Below, piece after piece: positions 8,774 through 18,149 of a stretch of DNA of 28,172 nt; position 1 is the first letter of the stretch; each line of letters starts with the position of its first letter. The stretch is from Schoenoplectus triqueter (taxonomy: Eukaryota > Streptophyta > Magnoliopsida > Poales > Cyperaceae), in the NCBI GenBank assembly GCA_964058805.1, contig CAXKVV010000631.1:1-28172 (forward strand). The letters are read 5' to 3'. The notes under the pieces are model-generated. The model was not told where the DNA came from and did not search any database. It saw only the letters and a list, made by a program, of their open reading frames with translations. A program made the position numbers and the translations under genes.

Positions 8774-9958
8774 ATGGCTCTTAACGGAGAAGATGATCTG
8801 AATCGACCTTTGAGGGATTTCATCATCCCAAAGGCGACCAACATGCGACCAAGTATTGTTGCACCCGCCATTGCAGCGAATAACTTTGAACTGAAAGCTA
8901 ATCTCATAACAATGGCGCAACAAAATCAATTCTCTGGACTCCCTAGCGATGATCCTCACTTGCATCTTACGGTTTTTCTTGAAATTTGTGATACATATAA
9001 GAGTAATGGTGTTAGTGATGATGCCCTTAGGCTTAGATTGTTTCCATTTTCTCTTAGGGATAGGGCTAGAGCTTGGATGCATTCTTTACCTGCTGGTTCT
9101 ATAACCACTTGGGACCAATTAACCGAAGCATTTTTGACCAAATATTTTCCACCAAGTAAAACTGCTCAATTGAGAGGTCAAATTGTGAATTTTGGACAAA
9201 AGGAAAATGAAAGTTTATATGATGCTTGGGAAAGGTTCAAGGACTTGCTTAGGTTGTGTCCACATCATGGTCTTGCTAAACAATATATTGTGCAAATTTT
9301 TTATGATGGACTAATTAGTAATGATAAAAATTTTCTTGATGCCGCAGCAGGTGGTGCATTGACAAGCAAGAATGCGAATGAGGCATACAACTTGATCGAG
9401 ACAATGGCGGTGAACCAACATCATTGGTCTCCTTCCGACCGCCATGCAACAAAGAGCACTCCGGGTGTGCTTGAGTTAGATTCCTTGACTTTCATGAAAG
9501 CAAAACTCGAAGCAATTCAAAATCAAATCAGTCAATTGAGTTTCTCCAAGGTAAATCAAGTAACTCATTCTCCTTCTTGTGAAATTTGTGGTGTCATAGA
9601 ACATACCGCACTTGAATGTTCATTGAGTGTTCCTCAAGAAAACCTAGAAAATGTGAACATGTTGAATAATTTCAATAGGCCTCAAAACAACCCATACTCA
9701 CAATCTTACAATCCGGGTTGGAGGAATCACCCAAATTTTTCATACAAGAACAATCAAGGTACGGTGTCTCAAACCCAAAACCGGCCCCAACAAGGTTTTG
9801 CACCAACTCAAAATGTGCCACAACAACAAAGTTTTGCTCTAAGGCAATTTAAACCTCAAATCCCACCAAAATCTAACTTGGAATTGATGATGGAGCAATT
9901 CATGAACCAACAAAAAAAACAAGCAATGGATGAAATGAAAGAAACAATAAAACAATAA
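8774..9958 (+). CDS. gag: Retrotransposon Gag (Athila-like), ends at an in-frame TAA
   Basis: A 394-residue structural protein that would form the virus-like particle and bind element RNA. It starts MALNGEDDLNRPLRDF; the ATG is the first in a frame open from 8603. LFPFSLRDRARAWMHSLP followed by an aromatic/basic region to about residue 185 is the Retrotrans_gag (PF03732) signature. A CX2CX4HX4C zinc knuckle (CEICGVIEHTALEC) spans residues 269-282. The C-terminal part is rich in Gln, Asn and Pro, typical of these Gags. The frame stops at TAA (9956-9958) and continues open in the same frame straight after, so gag and protease are separated only by this codon. That could be a C-to-T change of CAA or a read-through site. 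The gag itself is otherwise intact. Confidence 0.9.
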   Translation: MALNGEDDLNRPLRDFIIPKATNMRPSIVAPAIAANNFELKANLITMAQQNQFSGLPSDDPHLHLTVFLEICDTYKSNGVSDDALRLRLFPFSLRDRARAWMHSLPAGSITTWDQLTEAFLTKYFPPSKTAQLRGQIVNFGQKENESLYDAWERFKDLLRLCPHHGLAKQYIVQIFYDGLISNDKNFLDAAAGGALTSKNANEAYNLIETMAVNQHHWSPSDRHATKSTPGVLELDSLTFMKAKLEAIQNQISQLSFSKVNQVTHSPSCEICGVIEHTALECSLSVPQENLENVNMLNNFNRPQNNPYSQSYNPGWRNHPNFSYKNNQGTVSQTQNRPQQGFAPTQNVPQQQSFALRQFKPQIPPKSNLELMMEQFMNQQKKQAMDEMKETIKQ

Positions 9959-10153
9959 TCCACACAAATAAAAATGTTGGAAAATCAAGTGGCACAACTA
10001 GCATCATCCTCTTTAAGACAACCCGGCACTCTTCCGGGCAATCCCGAACTCAATCCGAGGGAGTATTGCAATGCTGTTATCTTGCGAAGTGGTTTTGAAT
10101 ATGAAAATCCAACCGTCACACGAGATGGAGACTCAATTCCACCTCAGAACATT

Positions 10154-10184
10154 CTGCCAAGAGTCTCAGCAGAAGTCTTGACAG
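10154..10184 (+). repeat. 31-nt palindrome, copy 3 (coding linker between gag and protease)
   Basis: Arms CTGCCAAG (10154-10161) and CTTGACAG (10177-10184) with one C·A mismatch. It starts at codon position 1 and encodes part of LPRVSAEVLTE in the poorly conserved linker. Confidence 0.7.
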
Positions 10185-11048
10185 AGAAGGAGGCTCCAAA
10201 GGTAAGTGAAGAGGTAAGTCAACAAGAAGAAAAACCAAGGTATGATCCTCCACCTTACAAACCTCCAATCCCCTTCCCGCAAAGGTTAGCCAAGGTAAAG
10301 AAGGACAAGCAATTTGGTAAGTTTGTTGAACTCTTAAGTAAGTTGCACATCAAAATTCCATTTATTGAGGCACTCACTCAAATGCCCTCATATGCTAAAT
10401 TTTTGAAAGAAATGTTGTCCAACAAAAATAAACTTGAGGAGTGTAAAACTGTAGCTCTAACGGTGGATTGTAGTGCACTACTTCTAAACCAACTATCACC
10501 AAAAATGAAAGATCCCGGTAGTTTTACCTTGCCTTGCTCCATTGGTAATGTTAAACTCAAAAATGTTTTGTGTGATCCCGGTGCTAGTGTGAGTCTCATG
10601 CCTAAATCAATTTTTGACAAGTTAGGAATTGGAGACCTTATGCCAACAAGAATTTCCTTGCAACTAGCCGATAGGTCCGTTAGATCTCCATTGGGTATAA
10701 TTGAAGACATACCGGTCCAAGTTGGTAAATTCTTTGTACCCGGTGATTTTGTTGTAATAGAAATGAAAGAAGATAACCAAGTTCCTATCATTTTAGGAAG
10801 ATCCTTTCTTGCTACCGCTGGGGCAAATCTTGACATAAAAAATGACATACTTTCATTGACCATAGGGGATGAAAAGATTGAGTTTAATATTACAAAATCC
10901 ATGAAATATCCCTCTAATGATGATGTTTGTTGTAGGGTTGAAGCCATGGACACGCTGGCAGTAAAGGTTTTCAACATGCAAATCAACATGAAAGAGGATG
11001 AAGTCCTTAGTGAAGCAATAAAATTGCTGGAGAAAGAAAACAGACTCA

Positions 11049-11079
11049 CTGTCAAGAGTCTCACCGAGAGTCTCGACGG
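11049..11079 (+). repeat. 31-nt palindrome, copy 4 (coding linker between protease and RT remnant)
   Basis: Arms CTGTCAAG (11049-11056) and CTCGACGG (11072-11079) pair at 7 of 8 positions in RNA. The inner stem TCTC/GAGA is perfect. Relative to copy 1, a C-G pair has become T-A on both sides, a compensatory change. It starts at codon position 2, a different frame from copy 3. Confidence 0.7.
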
Positions 11080-11892
11080 TGCTGGAGATAGTGAAGAAAA
11101 AGCTGAAGGCAAAACACCTCAACTGGAATTAAAGCTCCTACCACCCAACCTTCGCTATGAGTTCTTAGACCTCAACAAGACATACCCAGTTATTATCGGT
11201 GCACACCTAGATACAACACAAACCGTGAAACTCTTGCATGAATTAAGGTTACACAAGAAAGCAATCAGGTACTCAATAGAAGATCTTAAAGGACTGAACC
11301 CCTCTCTTTGCATACATTGTATTTTGCTTGAGGAAGACCACAAACCCTCACGAGAGCCGCAAATGAGGTTGAATCCCAATCTTAGGGAGATAGTGAAGAA
11401 AGAGGTGATCAAGTTACTAGAGCCGGCATTATATATCCAATCTCGGATAGTGAACGGGTTGAGAGACACGCTCATCTCTACACCGATCCTACAACCACCC
11501 GACTGGAATCTCCCGCTTGAGATCATGTACGACGCTAGTGATTATGTCGTGGGAGCCGTCCTTGGACAAAAGAAGGATAAGAAACTATATATCATATATT
11601 ATGCGAGCAAGACCCTTGGCGTGACGTGAATAAGGGGTCAAGCTCAAGACCTTAAACAAGCGCTTCTTGGGAGGCAACCCAAGTTTTTGCATTTTTTTTA
11701 ATTTAGTTTTTATAATTTTTCTTTATGCATTTTAATTTAGAATTTTGAATAATTATTGCTCACATAGTTCATTGATGTTGGAAATTGGTTAAAGAGACTG
11801 GAGAAATTAAGAGGATCTTAAAATCTTGAGCAGATGGATGGAGATGACACGAAAAGTTGGCTAAGTACAAGAGACTGCAAGGGAAATACGTT

Positions 11893-11923
11893 CTGCCAAG
11901 ACCCTCAGTGAGTCCCTTAACAG
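11893..11923 (+). repeat. 31-nt palindrome, copy 5 (3' non-coding region)
   Basis: Left arm CTGCCAAG is exact. The right arm reads CTTAACAG, two G-to-A changes from the family form, which weakens the stem. This is the most diverged copy but has the same 31-nt length. Confidence 0.65.
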
Positions 11924-12072
11924 AAGCTAAAAATCTGAAATACTTAGAATTTTTGTCTCAACTTCCCAAACCCTTTCAAATATTTTCACATCCGAACTCC
12001 TTCCTACCGCCTCTACACAATTGACTATGTGAGCTCTCTCATTCTCTTTCTCACATTCTCATATTTCTTTTC

Positions 12073-12112
12073 TTGCTTGGGGACAAGCAAAGTTTTAAGC
12101 TTGGGGGGGGGG
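12073..12112 (+). other. Internal polypurine-tract-like block with ten-G run
   Basis: Hairpin TTGCTT-GGGGAC-AAGCAA (12073-12090) is followed by AGTTTTAAGCTT and ten G (12103-12112), then TGTGAAAAG. The same order, hairpin then AGTTTAAGCTTGGGGG, precedes the true 3' LTR at 13101-13136. The G-run followed by TGTGA resembles the polypurine-tract/LTR junction of other plant gypsy elements, but no LTR follows here. Confidence 0.55.
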
Positions 12113-13100
12113 TGTGAAAAGAGAATTGTATCTGCATTCATGGCATGTAGTTTGCATTGTAATGTAGTGTAATTGCATGTAGCTTGCACGTTAATTCATG
12201 TAGTGTCATAAGTTAGGATTTTTGAGAAAAAATTATGAATTGATTGAAGTAAAAGAATTAAGGGAATTTATGGGATTTTGTTTGTTTTGAAAATTTGGGC
12301 AATATAACCTCATTGGCTAGTGTGTTGAAATCGAGAGTTAATTCTGTAGCGTCTAGTCCCTTAAATGATTTGAATTCTCGGAAATTATGACCCAAACCGG
12401 TTGCTTAATATTATTGTTGCATATTTAGCCTCTTTACCTGAATTATTTCATGAATAATTGAATTGGATACCCACATGTCTAACCTGCCTTGTATGTTTTG
12501 AGTCTTATAAAAAAAAATTCTGAAAAATCCAAAAATATAATAAAACATAGTCTGAGTTTGATCGGTACTCCGCTAGCTCGCCTGTATATTATTGTTTTGA
12601 GGGCTATGAGTAGGGTGTGAAAACACGTCTTGTAATATCTGAGAAAGAATGGGTCCTGGCTCCTAAACATTGCTGAGTGACGGGCTTCTGACTCACGATA
12701 AAGCAAGGATGCTCGCTCAGCTATTATTACTATAAAAAAAATAAAAAATATATATATTTAAGGCATACAAGGCACCTAATAGCTAAGTCGTGGTATCTGT
12801 TTGAGTAGTCATGAGACAAATTAGGTAAAGGCGTTCAAATATGCGACAATTAGAGAGGCTAGGGTTTAAGGCTCCAAGATTTACTTATTTTTGGCTCAAG
12901 AGTCGCTCGTTTAACTTAGCTGTATTTCGACCCATGCCCTGTGAGGTGAAGAAGATTGCCCTAAAATATTCTTGAAAATAATCCCAAATTGAATCTTGAT
13001 CCTTTTTGATTTGGTGAGTTCACAAGTTTTTCCCTTTAGGTATGGTTTCAAACAAGTTGAGTTAAATTAAGATTCATTCACTTGACCTTTTCGAGTTTAA

Positions 13101-13136
13101 TTTGCTTAGGGACAAGCAAAGTTTAAGCTTGGGGGA
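13101..13136 (+). other. Polypurine tract region before the 3' LTR
   Basis: Hairpin TTTGCTT-AGGGAC-AAGCAAA (13101-13120) is followed by GTTTAAGCTTGGGGGA, two bases before the 3' LTR starts at 13139. The short G-run is the likely plus-strand primer site. Confidence 0.7.
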
Positions 13137-13138
13137 TT

Positions 13139-14628
13139 TGATAGGTGCTCATTTTATATAATATTTGCATAAGATTTAACACAATAATTCACTCAATTTA
13201 TTTGAATCATGCTTATTTTAGCCTGTGTTTTATTTCTAGAACTTGTTACTGCCATATTTCTTGGTTTTGGTAATTTTCAGAAATTCCTAGAGGAATCAGA
13301 GCAGAATTCGGCTCTGCCAAGACTCTCAGCGAGACCCTTGGCAGAGAGCAGCTACCAGACGCGAATTTTGCAAGGAAACAGCTGTACACGCGAAGAAAAA
13401 TCTAGAGATCTCATCTATGATTTAGCAGAGATTAAATGCAGTAATTTTAGGAGATTAATGAGAGAAAAGGAAAGAGGAGGTGAGAGAGAAAATGAATTGC
13501 TGAAATTTAGGGAGTAAATCTAGGGGATTCCATAAGAGGAAAACCAAAGAAGGAAAACTCTCTCACATGAAACAAAAAAAAAAGAAATTTCAGTCCAGCA
13601 GGGGCTCTCTCTCTCTCTCTCTCTAGGCTGATTTTCGGCTCTGGAGGCAGAGAAGAGATTTTTTCGGTTTTGGAGTTCTGACAGCAAGATTTCGGTCCAG
13701 AGAAGAAGTGGAGACATTGGGGAGTCTTGGTTTCAATTGGGTTTTATCATTATTTTCTCTTTTAACTTTCATTTATCCCCTGTGATGGACCCAAAACTGA
13801 ACCATTGTATTCTTAAAGTCATGCTTGGCTAAATAAATTTTCTTGGGATTAGGCATGTAACAAATTACTATGTTGTTGGTTTAATTTAATTGGCATTATT
13901 ATTTTTATTTGATCTTTGTTTGTCTTGTGATTTGAATTGCTAAACTACTTGTATGATATGAGTTGATTTAATTGAACAGCTTAGTCACACAAATGGTTTA
14001 AACTTAGGACTTGAATTGTTAGATCGAAAGATAATAATTTGAGACCCGATAACATAAGATAACGTAGGAATAGGCGAAGGACCGAAAGGAGAAACCCGTT
14101 CCTAATGGGGACACCTAAATTTATTTGAATGATTTATTGAAGTACCGAAAGGAGAAAGTAAATTACTAAAATATATTTAGGCTAATCATGAAACTTAATG
14201 GACTTAGTTTAGGAGAATGCGCCGCGAAAGCGGGTGTTTAAGTAAATTGAGTACGGTACGAAGCCACGACGGTGGATAAATACTACCATTGGATTAGAAA
14301 CCCACAAAGAAAATATAAGAGTGCAATATCAATTAAATGAATACCAACAACCTCTAGTAATTTGTACGCCGAAATCCCAGGAATACCAAAAATATTCAAT
14401 TTCTCGTATTTTATCTTTTCAATTAAGTCAATCTTAGAATCTAGTCTTTTATTTTCTGAAAATCTGAAATTGGTTGCTTAGCTAATTAAAAGAAATAAAT
14501 TTGGTATTTAAATCCCGTTCCTTGTGGATTCGACACCCGACAATATACTTAACGATAGGTTGTGCGCTTGCAACCCGTCTTTTAACGTTGTTTTTAGGGT
14601 ATTTATTAGCACTTGTGAAAACACATCA
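13139..14628 (+). repeat. 3' LTR of the Athila-like element
   Basis: 1490 bp, nearly identical to 6951-8461. Differences seen by eye: about 16 substitutions (mostly transitions), loss of 23 bp between two GGAAAGAG repeats (present once near 13469, twice in the 5' LTR near 7281-7311), and one extra CT unit. It ends AAAACACATCA at 14628, followed by GTAGG. Confidence 0.93.
13314..13344 (+). repeat. 31-nt palindrome, copy 6 (3' LTR)
   Basis: Identical to copy 1 in the 5' LTR, with ten-base perfect arms at 13312-13321 and 13337-13346. It is a copy by LTR duplication, not an independent insertion. Confidence 0.85.
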
Positions 14629-14633
14629 GTAGG
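14629..14633 (+). repeat. Target-site duplication GTAGG (right)
   Basis: Matches 6946-6950 exactly and directly follows the 3' LTR terminus CACATCA. Confidence 0.9.
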
Positions 14634-14900
14634 CATTTTAAGCCGAACTCTATTACATCTTGTGTTATTGTTTGATCTTTTTTCTTTTCTTTTCTCTCAT
14701 TTTCTTTGATTGCTATATTCTTATGAGAATTGAATCAAATTGAATTATCTTCCGCTGCCATTATACTTGAACACTAAACCCCAAATCGGTTTATACATTT
14801 CTATATTAGATTCTTTACATTCTTGTTCTATTTTGACCTTTAATACCATAATTCCTAGGCTATCGATAAATTCTTAGACAATTTTCATTCAAAAAAGATT
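14634..14900 (+). repeat. Copia-like 3' LTR, second part (end uncertain)
   Basis: Continues from 6950: GACGTAGG joins CATTTTAAGCCGAACTCTATTACATC, the arrangement I recall at the R/U5 part of plant copia LTRs, then a pyrimidine-rich stretch. An LTR starting TGTTG should end CAACA. Candidates lie at 15023-15030, but the border could not be fixed without a second LTR, so the end given is nominal. Confidence 0.55.
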
Positions 14901-15879
14901 CTTAGCCAATAAATTGAATAATAGAGCAAGACCGCATGAAAGTTTTCAAATGTTATGTAATATCTAATGTAACAGTTGTAGTATATTGGCCAGTCATAAA
15001 TATTATTTGAACTATTTAGTAGCAACAACAATATCCACGTAATATCCCTCTTGGAAGAAACAAAAAGAACATCGAACTCTTATGATATATACTTTAAAAA
15101 AATACTTAAATTAAGCAATTATAATTATTGTTGTGCTCTCGATGCACTTGAATAAAACATGTATCAATTTTGGATTAATTTGAAAAATATTTTGACTTTT
15201 ATCAAATCAATTTCAAACTTTTAATGGCGTAATTTTTTTGAGATAAAAACGAGAGTTTAAATTACTCATTTGTCCCTAGAATGAATAATATTCTCTTAAT
15301 GACAGAATTTTAATGTCTTATGATGAATGACAAATTAAATTTCAAATTGACTCAAACTTAATACATGTCTTATCTAAATAAATTTAGGCACATTAAACAA
15401 ATTATTTTTTTAATTTAAATAATATTTTTTATACACACACATACCACGAGTTAAATAAATCATTAAATCGCACAGCTTCTTATTAAGTTTCCAGGAGTAA
15501 GAATACGTCGGTTAAATAAGCGTTATCTGCTAGAAATACATATCTTCTAAATTTAATGTTTCGCAAGTAGTCTCACAAAAAAAAAAGGTATTATGTCTTG
15601 ATATTGGAACCTCTTCTTTTCTTTTCTTTTTTCTATCCTTGTAGTTTAAATGTTGGAGTTTTCGAAAACTTTTAACAATACTGTTTAAATTTTGTGAATT
15701 GCATGTGTTAAGTAGTTTTGACTCAACACGTGTTTAGACGACTGAGACTGATTAAAAAAATATTGTAAATTACTAAAACAAACAATTTAAATGCAAGACG
15801 TTGGACACGTGTAAAAAATGAGATGTGTCTCTCGAATAAACTAAAATGTACAGTCCCACAAATAAAAAAATACCAACGC
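14901..15879. other. AT-rich DNA, no gene seen
   Basis: No frame reads like protein and no repeat boundary was recognised, apart from the possible CAACA end of the copia LTR near 15023-15030. Confidence 0.55.
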
Positions 15880-17040
15880 TTACAAAAATATTCTCTTAAT
15901 GAGAGACGAGTTGTATGTGTTTCTTAGTCGGGTTTCACGGTGAGGGCGCTCGTACCTTGTATCGGCAAGTGCTTGTGTCTTTGACACTCGGGTGGAGGGG
16001 TCAAGGGTATCATACGATGACGCGCGATGAGCCTCATATTGGACACCAGAGGTATAAGTACTCAGATCGAAAGTCATCTGACTTACTAGCTGAGAGCACG
16101 GCATGACATCTCCTTAAAATATATCAAAAGTCGTCAGTCATCGACTTCGACGCCGGGTTAGGTGGGCAATCAGTTGAAGGATCATCGACAGAGATGTCAA
16201 TATCCTCAGGATTCATCGGAAGACCTGTGCAATTAGGTAAATCAATTCAATATAAAATAATTAAAAGCTAAAAATGATAAAATTTAAATTGACTTGCCGA
16301 TGCAAGCATCGTTGTGAAAATATGATAATATCCTAAATCAGCCATCAAATTCTTAATTTGCGTTAATTCATGTTTGTCGAACCATATATGTCCGGACGAC
16401 GTAAGTCAACCAATAATAGTGGTTGTATTCCTCACTAAACAAAACATATGCATATACATTTTTAATACCATATCATAAGTTATATAAATAACTTAAATAA
16501 GAAAAAACTTTTTGGTTCAATGCTAACCACTCGGACATTTTTGGTGTGAGTGTGGTACATATGACAACTCATCCACATGCTCCTCAGGATACGGTACTGG
16601 CAGAATCAATTGTTCTTCAGTGTTCATCCTGTACTAGATTATAATCATCACTTTCTTATAATACCACCCCATATAAATATAATGCTGACATAGTTGTACG
16701 GTCGATCTTCCATGATAGGCAGTTCGGACTCATCCTGTGCCCACCAATAATATATTGTGTCCAATCCATATTATGTTATAATAAAATACCCCTAATAGAC
16801 AATCCCTATTGGAAACAAGCATCCTCCAGCATTACTATCATCTTGTCGACTGGTAGATGAAATGACGTATCCGATCTTCACATTTTGACAAGTGCTATCA
16901 GCAGTGATTTATCTAGCTGACAATCACCTATGATCAGTATCTGATAGAGATCGAGTCGGTGCAGATATTGATCCATCTGCTCATTGTATGGTATTTTCAG
17001 ACAATGTGCATTGATTTTGGCCCTCTGTGACCTATGTTCT
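15880..17040 (-). pseudogene. Plant mobile domain (PMD, aminotransferase-like) relic
   Basis: Read on the minus strand from about 17020 down, one frame gives IPYNEQMDQYLHRLDLYQIL followed by IGDCQLDKSLLIALVKM. After a frame break comes FHLPVDKMIVMLEDACF and then, past a TAG, GLSIRG. This order (YL..L.L..., LI.ALVE.W, FHLP.GE.TITLEDVA.QLGLP..G) is the N-terminal signature of the plant mobile domain PF10536, found in MAIN-like proteins and carried by some MULE and gypsy elements. Weaker possible continuations are an ALYLYG piece near 16670, PVPYPEEHVDELSY near 16580 and an open frame at 15880-16104. Stops and shifts make it non-functional. The domain core is the firm part; extension below 16540 is inference. 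Confidence 0.55.
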
Positions 17041-17079
17041 GGTCCTCTGTAACCTATGTTCTGGTCCTCTGTAACCTAT
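17022..17079. repeat. 22-bp tandem repeat, 2.6 copies
   Basis: Unit CCTCTGTAACCTATGTTCTGGT: 17022-17043 (one difference), 17044-17065 and a partial third at 17066-17079. It sits at the upstream edge of the PMD relic. Confidence 0.85.
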
Positions 17080-17129
17080 CAGCAGTGACCTATATTCATT
17101 TTGCGATACGACCAGCAGTTGAGGATACT

Positions 17130-17600
17130 CCATTTATAACTATAATTATTTATAAATTCGCTAAAATTAAACACAATTATTCTCAAATTAATAAAATTTA
17201 TCTAAATTTTAAATTATATAATTCTATTCTAAAATATCTAAAATTAAGTACTACTATATTTAAACTAATTATAAATTAAACTCATAATAATTAATTATGA
17301 CTAAAAAAATATACTATAATTAGACTAATTATGACTACTTAAAACTAAAATATAATTAAATAAATTTAAACTATAATTAATCTAATTGAAAATAAACTAA
17401 GTTAAAGTAGCTACTATAATTAAAAATTATAATTAAACAAATTTAAACTATAATTTAATGATAATTAACCTAATTAAAACTAAACTATAACTAAACTAAT
17501 TATAACTATTTAATTCAAAATTAATACTATAAATTAATCAAATTAAATTAAATTAACTATATTTCAGTTATCACTATAATTATATTGAAAAAGATTTAAT
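17130..17600. repeat. Degenerate AT-rich tandem-like repeat
   Basis: Variants of ACTATAATTAAACTAATTAT recur irregularly through about 470 bp with almost no G or C. It looks like a decayed minisatellite or low-complexity tract; nothing codes here. Confidence 0.55.
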
Positions 17601-17724
17601 TTAGAAAACTTAATTGAAAAAGATTTAATTTTATTTGATTTGGGTTTAATATCAAGTTAGTGTTCAGAATTTTGATGTTTTATGCTGAAATGAAAAAAAA
17701 CATAATATTTTGGATGCAATTTGA

Positions 17725-17732
17725 ATAAAAAC
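17725..17732 (+). repeat. 8-bp target-site duplication (left) of the MITE
   Basis: ATAAAAAC directly before TAGGGGTA; identical to 18142-18149. Eight bp is the hallmark of hAT-type transposition. Confidence 0.85.
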
Positions 17733-18141
17733 TAGGGGTATTAATTATTGACCCGATCCGACGGGTTAACTCAATCTGATCCGAACCTGACCCAACATAA
17801 CCCGAATATAAATGGGTCGGGTATGAGTTTAATTTTTTTTATCCGAATCGGATTGAGTCGGGTTCTTGTCAATCCGACCCGACCTGATTAATTATGTTTT
17901 TTGAAGTAATTTTATGATTTCATACTAATTAAAGCTTAAATATACAGTAATTAAAATTAATTATAAATTAATCTATATTTTATTGCTTAAAATTATATAA
18001 AAATAATTAATAAATATTTAATTATTTTATACGACGCATCGAATCAGGTATGAATCAAAAAAAATTTACTCGAATTTAATCGGATCGGATAAAAAAATTA
18101 AAATAATGTGATCCGACCCGACCCAACCCATTACACCCCTA
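17733..18141. mobile_element. hAT-type MITE, 409 bp
   Basis: Termini TAGGGGTATTA and, at the other end, TTACACCCCTA give an inverted repeat TAGGGGTRT. The subterminal parts are full of GGGTCGGGT/ACCCGACCC motifs in both orientations (17750-17885 and 18060-18130). A perfect 8-bp duplication flanks it. There is no coding capacity, so it depends on a transposase elsewhere. The TAGGGGTGT terminus, length and duplication size match a widespread plant hAT MITE group. Confidence 0.85.
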
Positions 18142-18149
18142 ATAAAAAC
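18142..18149 (+). repeat. 8-bp target-site duplication (right) of the MITE
   Basis: ATAAAAAC, identical to 17725-17732. Confidence 0.85.

Larger units (their letters stand above)
9959..11629 (+). pseudogene. pol: Protease plus remnants of reverse transcriptase and RNase H (pol remnant)
   Basis: Continues the gag frame; an internal ATG at 9974 would give 551 residues (numbering from that Met). A linker (residues 1-110) ends in a Pro-rich stretch. The aspartic protease has its active-site motif D201-P-G-A-S with a following ILGRSFLATAGA block; the second motif residue is Pro, and I recall Leu as commoner in relatives. From about residue 384 the N-terminal part of reverse transcriptase is readable (LRYEFLDLNKTYPVII, SLCIHCILLEEDHKPS, RLNPNLREIVKKEVIKLLE). 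Near 11420 one base appears missing. Close to 11455-11462 the text jumps to the C-terminal end of the domain (STPILQPPDWNLPLEIMYDASD), the start of RNase H. The catalytic FxDD region is gone. The frame ends at 11629 after YYASKTL. Confidence 0.85.
11630..13138 (+). other. 3' non-coding region of the Athila-like element
   Basis: About 1.5 kb with no coding frame I can support. The start (11632-11690) contains GTCAAGCTCAAGACCTTAAA and CTTGGGAGGCAACCCAAG, which I recall as the text that follows integrase in related elements. A deletion joining the RNase H start to this post-integrase text is therefore likely near 11620-11635. Palindrome copy 5 (11893-11923), a first hairpin plus G-run block (12073-12112) and the true pre-LTR block (13101-13136) follow. 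No env-like frame is visible. Confidence 0.7.
6951..14628 (+). mobile_element. Athila-like Ty3/gypsy LTR retrotransposon, internally deleted, non-autonomous
   Basis: A complete 7678-bp element with LTRs of 1511 and 1490 bp that begin TGATAGGTGC and end CACATCA, and a 5-bp target duplication (GTAGG). It has a perfect tRNA-Asp primer-binding site, gag, an aspartic protease and a short purine-rich tract before the 3' LTR. The tRNA-Asp site, the gag/protease sequence style and the long LTRs point to the Athila branch. Reverse transcriptase survives only as an N-terminal piece and a C-terminal piece fused to the start of RNase H; integrase is absent. The two LTRs differ at about 16 substitutions, one 23-bp deletion and one CT unit, roughly 1% divergence by my hand comparison. 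The insertion is therefore recent, and it sits inside an older copia LTR. The termini at both ends are clear. Confidence 0.93.

Noticed and set aside
10378..11112. 244-codon minus-strand frame opposite the protease
   Set aside because: Shadow of the plus-strand protease frame, with Ser/Leu-rich composition and no recognisable domain.
12479..12706. 75-codon minus-strand frame in the 3' region of the Athila-like element
   Set aside because: No similarity to env-like or antisense retroelement proteins that I know; composition is consistent with chance.
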